From Monomorium pharaonis (taxonomy: Eukaryota; Arthropoda; Insecta; Hymenoptera; Formicidae), in contig NC_050471.1 in assembly GCF_013373865.1 (NCBI RefSeq), forward strand, positions 28,491,176 to 28,555,175: 64,000 nucleotides of DNA, in the 5' to 3' direction. Below, in pieces: positions 24,700-38,400 of this stretch. The notes under the pieces were generated by a model, which was not told the DNA's origin, did not search any database, and saw only the letters and a list, made by a program, of their open reading frames with translations. Position 1 is the stretch's first letter, and every line of letters begins with the position of its first letter. The position numbers and the translations under genes are program-made.

Positions 24700-27600
24700 T
24701 ATCAATTCAAAAGGAAGAACAGCTTTGCTCGCAGTCAAAATTAATTTAATTTCTCCCTCTTCGATATTCCGAATAGACATCGCGAGCGACGGAATCCAAA
24801 AAAAAAAGGAGAAGCCCACCCCGTGCGAGCGACTCGTACTCAGGGTGATTCGCGAAGCTTCGATGAGCTCCGGGTAGTTTTCGCGACCCCCCTTTCCTTT
24901 CGTCCGGCCGTCCAGATAACCCTGTAAAAATTTTCCACTTAACGGGTCCCATTCGCGCCCGCTCGGGTGATTAATGGTTTCCTTGTATCCGATTCCGGTA
25001 TCGCATATTTACTAACCGCCGTCTTTCCCTCCCCACTCTTCGCCGTTGAGAAAAGCATGCGCGGGAAAAAGAGAATGAGCAGAAGGGAGAGGGGAGAAAT
25101 CGCGCGAAAGGAAGATGAAGTTCTCTCGGGGAAAAGAGCGCGGGGAAGAGGATCGCGGCGGAATATAGGAAAAAAAAAAAGCAACGCAAAAAGCGGGGGA
25201 GCTTCGCGGGCCCACGGGGGCGGTACGGCGGAGGGGAGGGGAGAAGAAATAGACCTCGTGGTGTGTTTACGCTAAAGGAGGAAAGAAAAGCGCCGTCCAT
25301 CGCCGTGCAGATAATCCCCCATTGATGGAATGACAGTTGAATATTCTGCGATAGACTCGCTCTCCTCCTCAGACCTCGTTTTGCTTCTTCTTCTTCTTCT
25401 TCTTCTTCTTTTTCTTCTTCTTCTTCTTCTTTGTCGCGTAACACGCGACCTACGAGACGTACGAGGTCTCGTGATTCATTCTGGTTTATTCCTCTGTCGC
25501 GCGCAAATCATCACGTCCCGCCCTCATCTTCTTCTGTTCGTCGGCGCGAAGCAGAAGCAACCTTCTGAAAGCGAAGAACGCGGGGGTGCGAACGTCTTTT
25601 TTTTTAAGCTTTGATTTCTTTGGCCCGATCGAGATGTAAGCGCGGAGAAAAGGAAAGATGAGAATACAGGATGTATAAGCGTGGACAAGAAAGTATTTCC
25701 CGCAATATTAATAAATAATAAATGATCAAGTTTATTACTTCTTTTGTGGTTGGCATAAACTGGCATAAAATTTATTCTTTCGATAAAATCTTCTTTAAGG
25801 AATTTGATAATTTTAAATTGTAATTTAAATTTTAAAATATATTCTTATTTCGACATTATAATAATCATCTAAAGAGCGTGATATATAATTTTTTATAATA
25901 ATAGTATTAAAAGTTCCTTGGTTTGAAGATATTGCTATTATCTGTCCGAGAAAGAAGAAAAAATATATAAAAAGCTGAAATCCTTAGATCCTTCAAACAT
26001 TTTACGATGACATTTGAATGAGTTGCTAAATGATCGAGCAACTTTTAACGGATACCGCAAGATACTTTTGTTTCGTAACAAGTAACTTGATTGAAGAAGG
26101 GCTATCTCGTGTGTTTTGTGTATCGTGCGGCCGGTGTCAAAGGAGACATCCGTGTTTCTTTTTCTTTTGCACGAAAATAAATCCGATACCGCTATCGGAT
26201 GGCGCTCCAATTATAAACTCGCATTTCCGGTCAAAATCATAAGTACGATAAGTCTCATGAGTAAGTAGCATGATCAACGAAGTGGCGCCTTCATTTAGCA
26301 CTGTACGAGGAATTTTTTATTGAGACGGAAACTTGAAAAATCTGCATTTCTGTGTACATAATTTACATAAATACTCACATAATTATACGAATTGAAATTA
26401 ATATAATGTAAGGCTAACGAAAAGTTATTATCAAATTTTGCACAACGAAAAAAATATAATCTCGTTATTCTTGTTACTCTCGGATTCTCGTATTTTCTTT
26501 ACATTTAACAGTTAGAAATCTTTTCAAAACGTATATCCCCTTTTTGTCATTCCACGTATAAAAATGTAAGGTAAAACGGTAGACGAAACATCATATTTGA
26601 TGTCAAATATGTTAGGATAAGATATCAAACGTCTCATGAAGTATTGATGACTTTGTGACTTTTCGATAACTTCATCTTAATACTTTCGCATGCATAACGG
26701 CGGGGAGAATCGACTTATGCAAAAAAAAAAACATGTTTCCGTTTAATGAAACGAGGAAGGGGGAGGATTGGCGAGGTCAAGGAACGATACTCCAAGACGC
26801 GAATGGATCTTAAAAAATTATAACAGAATTTTATTATCCCTAACGCAATATCTGAAAAAATTGGGACGCTTTATCTAGCTGGATTGCCTCGTCAAAAAAA
26901 AAATTCCAATTTGATTAATTTTAATTAATTAATTTTACAAGCCATCCACTTTAACATAATTTAGTTTTCAAAAATATTAATTTACCTAATCCTGTAATAT
27001 TTCACAGCAAAACTTTGCAACAATTTCTCATTCGCGCGTTTAAAATTATTCCAAGGAAAACGAACTACGCAAAAACTTTATTCATGCGCCGCATTTAACC
27101 ACAATATGTCCATCGTATCACGATGAAACATACATTCTTCAAAAAATCCTATTCTCTGCGAAGAGATACATCTTTAATGTGAGAAAGCAAGAGAAATCGT
27201 TAATAAACACCTCCGCATCAAGCTCGACACCTCTCGTGAAAATATAATAAGAATTCTGATTAATAAGGCACTCACCTTTTGGACGCGAATCTATCCATTC
27301 TTCTCTGTACTAAGAAGCACAATGGGACGACGAGCGCGAAGTCTCCTCTCACCGTCCTGTCGCGAGAAAGAGAGAAGCAGATTGATCGCGTAAAAGACAA
27401 GACCCGAGGTTTTTTTTCGAGATACGCTACGCAAACGAAACGATTTGCCAATTTGTAATCTTCTTATCGAGGTCACCGAAGCATCTCTGATCTCGGAAGT
27501 TATCGGCAACCTCGTTATTACCGAATAATGCGCAGATAAACCCGATTAAATTCTATCTTCGTTGTGCGTCCTTAATCAATTTCGTCACGCGCTATCAATT

Positions 27601-28165
27601 AGCAATGTATTATTTACCTAAATAAATTCTCAAACAAACGTACGTGTCTTACAAGAGCATCATGACTGGCAAAACCGAAAAAAGTGAAGATAACTTTCTC
27701 ACACGCAACGATATAAGTTGGGAAATAAATTAAAATCTAGAACTTAGAATTTATAATCTGGAGTGTTCAAAAAATCTTGTGTAAAAATTTCCAATTTTCA
27801 AACCCGTAAAACGTTCAAAGAGAATTTCATCGCACAGTTTAATTTTTATCCATATACCATATATTATATATGGTAAATTATCTCTTTTTTTTTTATTGGA
27901 GCAATACGTATGTCCAAAATTAGCTCACATTAATATGTAATACAATATAATAATATAATAAGATTACTGTACTAGTCAATAAACAAAACAATAATAAAAA
28001 CATTTTAACAATTTAATACAATTGTATTTTCAAGTAAAAAATGCTATTTTAATCTAATCATTAAATCTTACATATAAATTATTTTGCAATTTATTTTTTT
28101 AATGTTATTATTTAAAAGTGTTTTAAAACAATTAATTTATTATAATGTAAAATGATTAATAACTT
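24700..28165. other. Non-genic DNA inside duplication unit B
   Basis: A GC-rich, purine/pyrimidine-skewed island lies at about 24.75-25.6 kb with a (TTC)n tract at about 25382-25434. The rest is AT-rich. No frame shows a recognisable protein. This DNA has no counterpart in unit A and accounts for part of the expansion of unit B. Confidence 0.4.
25382..25434. repeat. TTC triplet repeat
   Basis: (TTC)n with one TTT interruption. Confidence 0.9.
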
Positions 28166-30763
28166 TTACCTCTATGATTTTAATATAAAGTAAGTTTGCG
28201 CGACCAAATCATTAATGTTTTCATTTATCAATTCTATTTTATTTTTATTATCCTTTACCAATGCGATTAATGTATGTTTTACCATCTTTCCGTAATATTT
28301 TTATATATTTTTGAAACTTAAATATTAAAAAAACTCGACGTATTACTTATTATTTCAGTCGTAATAAAATTAAATGCTATTATAATAAAATTTTCGTGTA
28401 AAAACAACTGTTGATAGATCAAAATAACGAAATTTCTCGACAAAATCCTGCTTCCTACGTACGTTCGGGAATAATATCCACCCCCGCAAAGCGATTTCTA
28501 ATTACAGGATGAAATTACGCAATAGAAACGGTACAATGTAACACGTTGTATTCTTATATCTCAATATCGATGAACTTTTCCACCCCCTTAGGATGGCAAT
28601 ATCTCGCTCTCTTTCTCTCTCTTTCTCTCATAAGCGTCGAGCTTCTTTGTAACTTTCTGTTGTAAAGCTCCACTCGTAAGGGAGAAAACCTATTAGAAGT
28701 CGCGGAAGTTTCGAGGAGAAAAGCCGGAAAGCCTTTGAATGATTTTCTTCCATGGACGATTTCGCCTCGAGATAACGCGACGGGGAATACGATCGATTAG
28801 GTGCGAACGTTAATTCGCTCCGTGAAATCGGTAGACACAGTGGAGGATCTACGGATGAGATAATGAAGCTCGTACTTCAAGGCTTAGACACATAGGAAGA
28901 TCCCAAAGAGACCAGACGTTCTTTTAATGGTACATTCTTCGATTCAAAGTTAATTTTTCCCCGACCAAAATGTGCAATAGTAATTTTACGCGTCGCGATT
29001 GCTTCAAGAACGAAACTTCAGCTGGATAATTTTCTCTAACTATTTTATCTATAGTTTACTATAATAAGATCTTAATTCACCAGTAAGACGTAAGAATAAA
29101 AAAAAAGCGTGATGCTAAGAATCGGAGAACTGTGATGAGTCATAATTTCCTGACAGTTTTGTAACGGAAAGATTAATTCAAAGAATTCAATTAATAATTA
29201 GATTTTAAAAATGACTGAAATTTCTCTATTCAATTGCAATCTTCGAAAAGAGCTTAGGAATGTAGATTCAAATGAATCGCAAATAAATCAAGAGAGACCT
29301 CTCGATACAGAACAATTATAGAATTGGCCGAATGCCTCCAACTTATCCAGAATGATTTTCCCGCCGTCGTCGTCGTCGGACAATTATTGTTTTCCAATCT
29401 CTTCACATTCTCCGCGAAATCGTCAATCTGTCTTGCTGGCGCGTAGCTTCGCGAACGCATAAAACGACCAGGTTCCAGGAAGAGACTCGTCATGTATTTG
29501 ATGACTCGTATCTCCTTTCAGCAAAATATTACATTGTTTTTCAATATTATCGTTGTCTAATTAACACGATATATATGACCGTTTGATAATAACGTTAATA
29601 TAAAAAAAATTCTCATTCTCGGTTTGAAGATATCCTTATTATTTTCTATATAATTTTTTCCATTCATGAAATCTGTTATTAAATAATGAAAATATATTTT
29701 TCTTGATAAAACTGTGCGAAGTTTCTTTACGTAAGCAAACTAACGGTTCGTTTAACATTACATAATCTTCAGTGCTTAACATTTCGAAGATAAAGGTATT
29801 CTTGAGGCAAGCTTATTCTTCTCTTCGCATGGTAGATATTAACATGGCACTGCAAAAACTAACAAGGTCCCATCGATTTAAAGCGCGGGATTTAAATTGT
29901 CTTCCCTACCGCGCATTATAGAATATTCTAGATATTAATTACCATGTGCGTATTGTCGCGTCAGATTTCTCACAAACGTTCCAGCAAGGGTTTCCACGCG
30001 TGGGTCTTTCGCCCCCTCCCCTCCCCCTTCCCCTTTCTTCCTTTCTTCCTTCCACCTTCCTCGTTTCGAGCGTTACAGCATTCGAACGCGCGTAACTGGG
30101 AGGAAATCGGGGATCAATTGCGGATCTATCGCGCATACGCTATACGCCCCAGCTAGCTTTGCATTAATTTCGCGCGCAAGCTAAGCTCGCTTCTTCGTGA
30201 ACGTTAGGCGAACAAAGCGAGCGCGTGGTTGCGCAATCCCACTGTACCGCGCGCTCTCGTAAATGGCGTGCACGTAGGGTATTAAGTAATTAACCCCCAA
30301 ACACAGACGCACAGCGTGAGATTCCCCCTCCCCCTCCTTTCCTCCGTCCACGCGACGTGAGGAAATATATGATCGAGTTTGCATTTTTACGTCGGCGACG
30401 TAACGCGAGAGCTGGACAATCGGACAATCGGACATTTCTATCAACGGGGCTTACAGCCCCGTTGAGCGAAATGTCGGTCGAACTTTTGTTCCGCGGCCGG
30501 ATAGTCGACCTCCCTCCCACCCTCACGACGATCTCTCATCTCGCCTGATCCGATTTGAATTCGTAGAAATGCATCGTCAACATATCGAGATGACATGGGC
30601 GAAATCTCGAATCGCGCAGATTCGAAAGCTGCGGCACCGTACGCATCTCGCAAGGCCGAAAGCCTACGTATAATGTCAATAATCTGTTATTAAGCTCTCA
30701 TTAGACTCCCCACGAGACTCGAGTACGGTAATCCTTCTCGGAGTAACATAGAGAAACGCTGTC

Positions 30764-30766
<3 letters not shown>

Positions 30767-30805
<39 letters not shown>
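30767..30805. repeat. CT microsatellite
   Basis: Uninterrupted (CT)n. Confidence 0.9.
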
Positions 30806-30807
<2 letters not shown>

Positions 30808-31104
30808 TATTGCTATAATGTTAGTGTAAATAACCATATATGTATAGTTGTGCCAAACAGGGTAAAAAGTTTACTATAAATTATAACAATTTCTACCATA
30901 CATATTCTACCATACATAAATCACAATTATGGCACGTTTAACCATACATATGGTTGTATGAACGAATGCTATAACTATTGTAACAATAACATAGTGTTAA
31001 GTTAACTATAATTTATATTGTTAATTTAACTATAAAAATATTGTTACGACCAAAAAAAAACTATAAATTATAGTTAATGCAACTATTTTTTTATCTCAGT
31101 GTAG

Positions 31105-31347
31105 TCTATAGATATACCTAAATAGTTGTATTATAATATTAGTACTTACTTCTAGCCTATTTACTATTTATTACTTACTATTTACTTACTCAAAAATGTT
31201 GTTCATATAAGTAACATTGTTAACTTAGTTAAGTATTTTGCTGACATTGTTTATCCTCTGTTGCATTGTAATTATCAAATGTATATCTTTATTTGCCCCA
31301 TAGCTTGCTAGGGCGTTATTATAATAAATCAATCAATCAATCAATCT
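31105..31347 (+). mobile_element. Possible 3' tail of a non-LTR retrotransposon
   Basis: Ends with TAATAAATCAATCAATCAATCAATC after a stretch reading TTGCCCCATAGCTTGCTAGGGCG. Short tandem 3' tails of this kind are typical of LINE insertions. No reverse-transcriptase frame is present. Confidence 0.35.
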
Positions 31348-32488
31348 CTCTCTGACTTTCGTTGGCGAAGAGTGAGACGATCTCTTCGCTGCGCCTTATC
31401 TGCCCGACGTCTTATCAGGCGATCCCGATCGTCCATTGGGGTCGATCGAGATCGAGGATACTCGGATTTCTCTACTCACAGAACCAACAATTTCGTCAGA
31501 AACGCGATCTCGCGCGAAGAGAGGAGGAAAGAGAAGCGAAGGAGGAGGAATCTCCACATCGGATCTCGATAATCTCTCGAGAGCTCGCGCCCTCCCGTAT
31601 CGCGCGAGTGTACCCTCCCCCTTCACCCCCTCCGCCCCTGTGCGTCGCGATAAGAAGCGATCTCGAGTGTCACCATCCGCTCGCGACATAGGACCGAACG
31701 TTGCTAAACGTCTAATTATAAGCATTCGCTCATCGCGACGTTAAGCGTTCTTAATTTCGCGGAAAAATCTCGGATTTTTATTCCACTTTTTTTCCGATTG
31801 TGACAACAACTAGCGGGCCACACTGGCAAATTATATTAACGTAAGGGACAATGAAAGTTTCTGGTCGTCTTATAAAAACGAAAATTCGGAAAAGTATGGC
31901 AAAAAAACGGAATCCATTTTTCCCCAAGATTTTTCGTGAATTTTCTGGTTCAAGCGAAACCGCGATCCTAAAACGCGCGACTCCTTCATCTCCCATTTCC
32001 GCCAAGACGCCGAAATCTCCCAGCAGAACTCGGAAGAGAATGTGCGTGGCGAAGAACGAACTATACGGCCGCCTGATTTGTTTGTTTTCATTACCGAGAC
32101 TATCGGCAGCCTTATTATATGTGTATACTTGCTATCCGCTTAATGCACTCGTGAAACCTCCCGCTTCAACTGCTTTCTTTTCAAGTCAACTGTATATACA
32201 TCTTCCTTTTCTTTTCTCGATCTTTTTTTTCCTCACTAAATACACTATTGTAATTACAGGCAATTAAGTAAGAATTAAAGGCAATTAAGTAAGAATTAAT
32301 GTGCAATTACTAATGAATTTAGAAATACTCGTTTTTGGATTATCTTTTCATTTACTAAAACAATTAGCAAACTTAGATGTTTTACGTTTAGGATTCCCAT
32401 AGGGTAATTTTCCACTTATTCCCGTTTGTTTTTGCGACTGGCGATTGCAGCACCGACTACGAATCTAAGATGAATTAAAGAAGAATTA

Positions 32489-32633
32489 AAGATCAATTTC
32501 ACCAATCATGGTTAGACCGAATGAATGCGAATGTCCTTGTCATCCTTAATGTTAAAGCATTCACATCTGGCCGTCCTAATAACTTTGATTGGTCAGTTGG
32601 TCTACCGTGATTGGCGAAATCGGCCCTGAGAGT
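32489..32633. repeat. Imperfect inverted repeat, possible MITE
   Basis: AATTTCACCAATCATGGTTAGACC at the left pairs with GGTCTACCGTGATTGGCGAAAT at the right. A central ATGCGAATG..CATTCACAT also pairs. No target duplication seen. Confidence 0.5.
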
Positions 32634-33199
32634 TGAATAACCAGGCATTCACGGTCGTGCACAAAAGTCTGATTTTCTAACGCGAAACTGATCCAGAAAT
32701 TCTTACGCTTTTCTAATAATTCACCGAGACCAGGTCACGGAATTCTTTTAGTTTGCCTTTCTTCGGAAAATCTTAGCGGAATCCTCAATCAATAATAAGA
32801 GTGTTTTCACAGTTAAGTCGCGATTTAAAAAAAAAAACTCTCGCGAGAGAGGAATATCGAAGTGAATCTGAATCCGACGGCCGGAGTAGAGTAAAGACAT
32901 CAAAACACGATGCGCGCAGATCGAAGACTTTGCTCTTCTTTCGTTCCCCGAAAGAAAATTCGTCATCCCACAATTCCGTTCGCGCGACATCAGGCGTTTT
33001 TGCTTGGATTCCAAGTCGGCTCTAACTGCGTGATGTCCGGCGTGTCAAGGAGACAATTCTATAACGAACAACGTGCGTGCGAAATACGCGTCGTGCGTTT
33101 TCCGTCGAGGGAACGAAAAGACAAGGGCGAGGGAGAGGTGTAGAAGGGAGGGCGGGGGGAAGAAGGGATCGAGCAACCCTTCTTCTCTTTACCTACGTC

Positions 33200-33300
33200 G
33201 GACACCTACTACAGAGCGGCAGAGGGCGGACACGGGTTGCGGAGGAGGATACCTGCGCGCGGGTATAATAGAGGGTGCAACAGCCCTTCGCCGCTCATTC
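33200..33300 (+). promoter_or_regulatory. CNMa-B core promoter
   Basis: TATAATA at 33264-33270 and initiator-like TCATTC about 30 bases on (33295-33300). The block from GGTTGCGGAGGAGGATACCT through CAACAGCCCTTCGCC is nearly identical to the CNMa-A promoter at 13805-13880, marking it as a duplicated, conserved promoter. Confidence 0.65.
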
Positions 33301-33947
33301 TACCACCGCGTGTCGCACCGTCGGCGAAAGATAGAGCGCGAGAGGATTCTCGGCGCCAGAGAGATTCGACCAGAGTAAGTTACGCTCGCGCGCGATTTCG
33401 ATCCCGATCCCGATCCCCGTTTTTCGGCAGAACAATTCTTTTTTTCCTGCGCGCGACACCCGACATCGACGTGATTTCCTTGTGACTCATTCGAATTGAA
33501 ACGGGTTTTAATTTAATTTAATCCTTGCTCGTAACTCAAATATATACAGAGTGTCCCAAAACATGTGGGACAACGCTCTAGTAAAAAGATAGAAGGGATC
33601 GAGATAAACGTAAAAATCCAATATTATCTTTGATTAGGTCTTGAGTTAGGTCCACCAATAATCAAAGTATTAGATTTTCAAATTATGCGAATGAGAGCGC
33701 GTCGAGGGAAGAGTTCGATCCGCTCGAGCCATAACACAGAAGAAAAAATCTATCGTGAATGTATGATAAGCTTTCATTAATTTACTGTTCACAATTAAGA
33801 TAGAAATTAATTAGATTATTTGTAGATTAGAGATACGTTAATATCTCGAATATTGGTGGACTTAACCCAAAACAATATTGGACTTTTATGTTCATTTCGA
33901 TCCCTCCTACCTTCTTACGAGCGTTGACCCACATGTTTTGGAACACC

Positions 33948-33988
<41 letters not shown>

Positions 33989-34812
33989 ATTAAAAGTAAA
34001 AGTCGTCAGGTAGATTCGCTTGCGCCGATCACATTTTATTTCTCCCCGTCGATCTCAGTATACTCTTCGCAAAGTAAATAATCGAAACGGGTTAAATTCC
34101 GACGCGACAAACTCGAGATACTTTTCCCTGTGTTCAATTGAACCCTACAGAGATTTAACACAATCCGAGTACTTTCTCTCTTTCAAAAAATTCAGAAAAT
34201 GTCAGGGTCATTTTTTAACATCTCTATATATATTACCAAACAGTTTCTTAACTTAATTGTTAAAATCTCCTGCTTGTTTCATGTCTGTCTCGTAATATTA
34301 ATAACAATCTGATTACAGATCGAAACGTTTATTTGGTTTGTTTAAATTTTATCGATATAATACAACGACATCTAGTAATGGCTCATTTGCCTGTTCTTCA
34401 TTTTAATTGATTTTATTAGAGCCTTATAGAATATATTTAACTGTTAAAATCTTTATTTAATAAAAATAAAAATTTGAGCAGAGTGAAATTTTGCTTACGC
34501 CAAACAATTTAAAAAAAAAATAGAAGTACTGCCACGCATTGAACTTCTGTAAAGGGGAGCCAAAAAGAAAAAAAGTCGCCGTTTGTTTTCGCCGCGCCGA
34601 ATAATTCCTCAACGATCGCCGGACGGCCGACGGAGGCGAGGACGGCGGCGAGTTTCTGCGTCGAAAAGCGAACGAATCTGCGCGCGCGAGCGAATTGACT
34701 TCTAATCGTTTTGTTTGCGACGCGGATGGACGCGGGCCTTCGTGACCGGCAAATGACGGCGCGCGAAATCGATTTAGAATCTATAAATAATCTTTTAAAC
34801 GTGGCGCGAGCC

Positions 34813-34849
<37 letters not shown>

Positions 34850-35417
34850 TCTGTTTCTTTCTCTCTCTCGAGCGACCCTTGCTTGACCGTCGATTTTCGA
34901 CATTTATTTATTATTTTCCTCATTACAGTGTTGCTTATTATCGTTATTGTACTGGTGACGCGCGCGCGACGTGTCCGCGCGTCGCGCATCTGTCATTATC
35001 TCCGGCCGCCTCTCCGCGGCTATCGTCACCGTAATGTGACGCGGAGATATCGCGCAACTTCGTTTCGGCCGATAAACATTCAGACCCGCGCGGTCTCGCG
35101 GTCCCTCGATTTTACTCCCCGTTTTTATCACGTGACACGCACAACCCGTCACACACACACCGATAACGCGATAACGCCGTATCGGTCAAGAGGATAATCC
35201 GCACCCGGTGACCCCGGGGGAGGAGGCCCCGCTCGCTCGCGGATCGCCCCGCCCGCGTGCCCGCCCCTCGTTCACCCCCCCGGGTGAGATTTCGGATCTG
35301 GGTCCCCGTCCCGCGACGGGCCGAAAAATCAATTAGGCTGAACGCGTGAAACCTTAACGAGCGCGATCTCTGCCTCGTCTCCCTCCCCCCTTCCCGATCA
35401 TCCTCCCCTACCCCCTA

Positions 35418-35483
<66 letters not shown>

Positions 35484-38400
35484 CGATAACCCCGGAACTT
35501 TTTATCTGTCGGTCGCGGTGACGAGAGAGAAATCGCGAGGCTCCCGCTTGTGTTTACTTTCCATCCTCTTCGCGATGTATCAACCCACCTTCTGCCCGTC
35601 TCCCTTGCGCGTGTATATTCCCTTTCGGCGCTCTTGCTATCGCTGTCATTACATTTACCTCAAAGAGAAGAATTTTTTCTCCGCTCGACGGATGTAGATT
35701 AATTCTTTCGTAAGAGAAGAAGACTTGTTCTCTTGTTGCGCGTGAGTTCCTTCCGGTGTTGCTGCGGTTTTCGCTCATTGCAACATTTTGTTATGTATTT
35801 TTCTCCTTGCGGCCGCAAGGGGGAAGCTTTTATCCCCCCCCGTAAAGAAATTGCCTAGCGTTGTCGCGACAATCGTTGTCCGAAGGGAAAAGATTTCCCT
35901 TCTGATCCGGCGGGATCCAGTTCTTCTTTCAGAAGAGAAGAAAACATCTTGATCCGAGTCAATCGCGAACAATCAATAACAAAAATACGTGAGACATTCT
36001 CTAGAAACACAAAACGAATTTCGAAAAGAAATCCTGTCCAACTTAAGGACAATAGTTTCTGAAATACATTCTTCATAATTTCTCTAACAGTTCTCAGTGT
36101 ACGGGCATAATTCTTTCTTTCTTTTGTAACAGTAATTACGTTCCGTCTTACGGTCGCTTACTCTCTAAATCGCACGGAATGAAAACGCCACTTAATAAAG
36201 TGAACATTGAGCTTGTGCAATTTTTCGCGTGACTTTTTACTCCACGAGATTTAAAAGAACAATAATTTCCTCTTTATTATCCCTATTTATACGAGCATGC
36301 TTTTCTTTTTATTATTTTTATAGAGAGTACGAGATACGAGGGAATGACGGTAAGAGGTAGCCGACGAGCCGCCGCTAAGACAAGCCTGTGTCTGCTGGCG
36401 GTGCTACTCGTGCTGTCCTGTGCCGCAAGTGGCAGCGGCAGGGCCCACGCGCTCCCGCAACCGGAACCGCTGCCGCCAGGGCTTCTCTACGGCGATTCCG
36501 CGGAAGAGGCGGAAAATATCGTGAGTCTAACTTAATTTGCACGAGCTACATACTTTCCGGTCAATAACCGGTGAAGTTATTATCGAAAATTTCGTTGACC
36601 TAGAGACCGATAATAGAGAAGGTGATAATATGGCCAGTGCGGATAATACGGTCACCCATATTATCTTCGTCATTAGCTGACGAATTCTAGTAATTATTTG
36701 ATAGTAGCCTGTTTTGTAATGATGCTAATATGGCAAAACACAACAGTCAACATTTGTTATAAGACATTTTTACTTTTAAGAATTTTGAAAATTTTTAAAG
36801 GTACATTTCAACATTTAATTACACATACTTCCTCATTCTTTTTAAACTTAACCGCATTATTACCCAAATGTATGTACACTTGATTACTTTCTTATTATTT
36901 AACTCTTTATTCAGCTTTATTTAACTTCCATAAAATGTGAATAAAAATCACCTGTTTCGATATAACAATTTATTTTATATAAATATATATGTTTCTAACA
37001 AAATACTGTGACCTTTTTAAACAAAATCAATTTTTTTACATTTATTTTTGTGGTGGCCATGTCACCCTCCCTATTTCTCTTCGGCCCATTATACAGTATC
37101 ATTACATTTTTATAAATAATATATAATATAATAAATATTTTATAACTTTAAATTGAAAATATAATGAGTAACACTTTGATGAATATAATCGTAAAATTTC
37201 AACTCAAAACATTGATTATTAACGAAATTATTAAATAAAATATAAATGGGTGGCCATATTACCACCTTCTCCTCCTCTAGTAGTCAGATGACTTTCTCAA
37301 AGAGAGCAAAAAAAAATAATCCGAATAAATGGATCCCTGTACCGTGAAATTGCCTATTTGAAAAATTTCTCAAAAGCTTGCTCGAAAGCTTCTCTACTCG
37401 GTGACCAACCGCGGAAGTAATAGTAGTGTTCTAGAAATTACATTTAAAAGGTCATATTAATTTAATTATTTTTTTAAATCGTATCCTTTACTTTTTCTTG
37501 GTCGCGCGCAGATGTTGATAAACCGCCTGAAGCAGCTGTCGGAGCTGAAGCACCGACTGGTCGAGCAGGAGCACGAGATCAACAACGAGCAGCTTGCGAT
37601 CCAGGAGATCCTGGAGACAAAGGCGCGGGCGCAGGAGAGCGCGATGTCGGTGGAACAACTGCCGCCGGACTATCCCGTCGGGGAATCGCAACCGGAACCG
37701 TTGCCGAAACCCGAACCGTTTATTCACGACCCGCAGCACTCGCGCAAGCGAGAAGGCATGAACACGGTCAGCTGTGAGTATTCCCTGCGTTCTTTATTTC
37801 CCGCGGTTGCGAAGGAACGTTGCGTGTTCGGGTCGAGTCCTAGAAGAAAATTCCGCGGGAAATCTCGGCGCCTCATTTCCAGACAGCATTAGAAAACATT
37901 TTTTTAAGTATTTTGAAAGAATTATTGTTCATTATATAGTTCAAGTATTCTAAAATATGCTCTAATGGTTTACGTAATAAAATGTTAATTTCAACACATT
38001 GAAAAATATTTATGAGGAAAGGAAAACAAAAAAGGCCCTTTTTTCACCTTTTTCCACTTTTCGAAGTTTTAATTGCGAAATTTGAATCTGAAAATTTTTT
38101 GAGGTTACTTTGATTCCCGATATCTATTGATGGTTAATTAATTATTATATATATCTATAACATTATATTTATTTTAAATATTTTTATAACTGGAAAATGT
38201 TTAAAATTGATATATTATATATATATATTAAAAATATTTTTTAATGCATTTCTAAATTTTATTTTATATATTAAAATAATGATATTTATATTATTCAAAA
38301 ACCTTAATAAAAAAATTCTATTAAATCCCTATATAAAAAAATAAGTTTTTTAAATATTTAAGAGGACATATATAATAAATATTTTACACTGTCTGGGAAC

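Larger units (their letters stand above)
18706..29525 (-). pseudogene. Lig3-B: shredded 5' half of a duplicated DNA ligase III gene
   Basis: Fragments follow the order of the intact gene on the same strand: 18.71-18.88 kb (exon at 9964-10135 and its acceptor), 18.9-19.25 (introns), 19.27-19.48 (exon 11302-11540), 20.98-21.01 plus 21.92-22.08 (intron 11640-11840), 28.17-28.58 (intron 12300-12700), and 29.09-29.52 (zinc-finger exon 13081-13435). The exons for residues about 119-216 and for CTANDL are gone. The catalytic KYDGER exon and everything 3' of it are absent. Retained exons carry frameshifts and stops. Transposons separate the pieces. It cannot make a ligase. Confidence 0.85.
29526..32480. 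other. Unit-B expansion between Lig3-B and the CNMa-B promoter
   Basis: No gene recognised. GC-rich islands occur at about 29.94-30.65 and 31.36-31.75 kb. A CT microsatellite sits at 30767-30805, followed by a palindrome-rich block (about 30.82-31.10 kb) of AACTATAAATTATAGTT-like motifs. In unit A the same two gene ends are only a few hundred bases apart. Confidence 0.4.
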
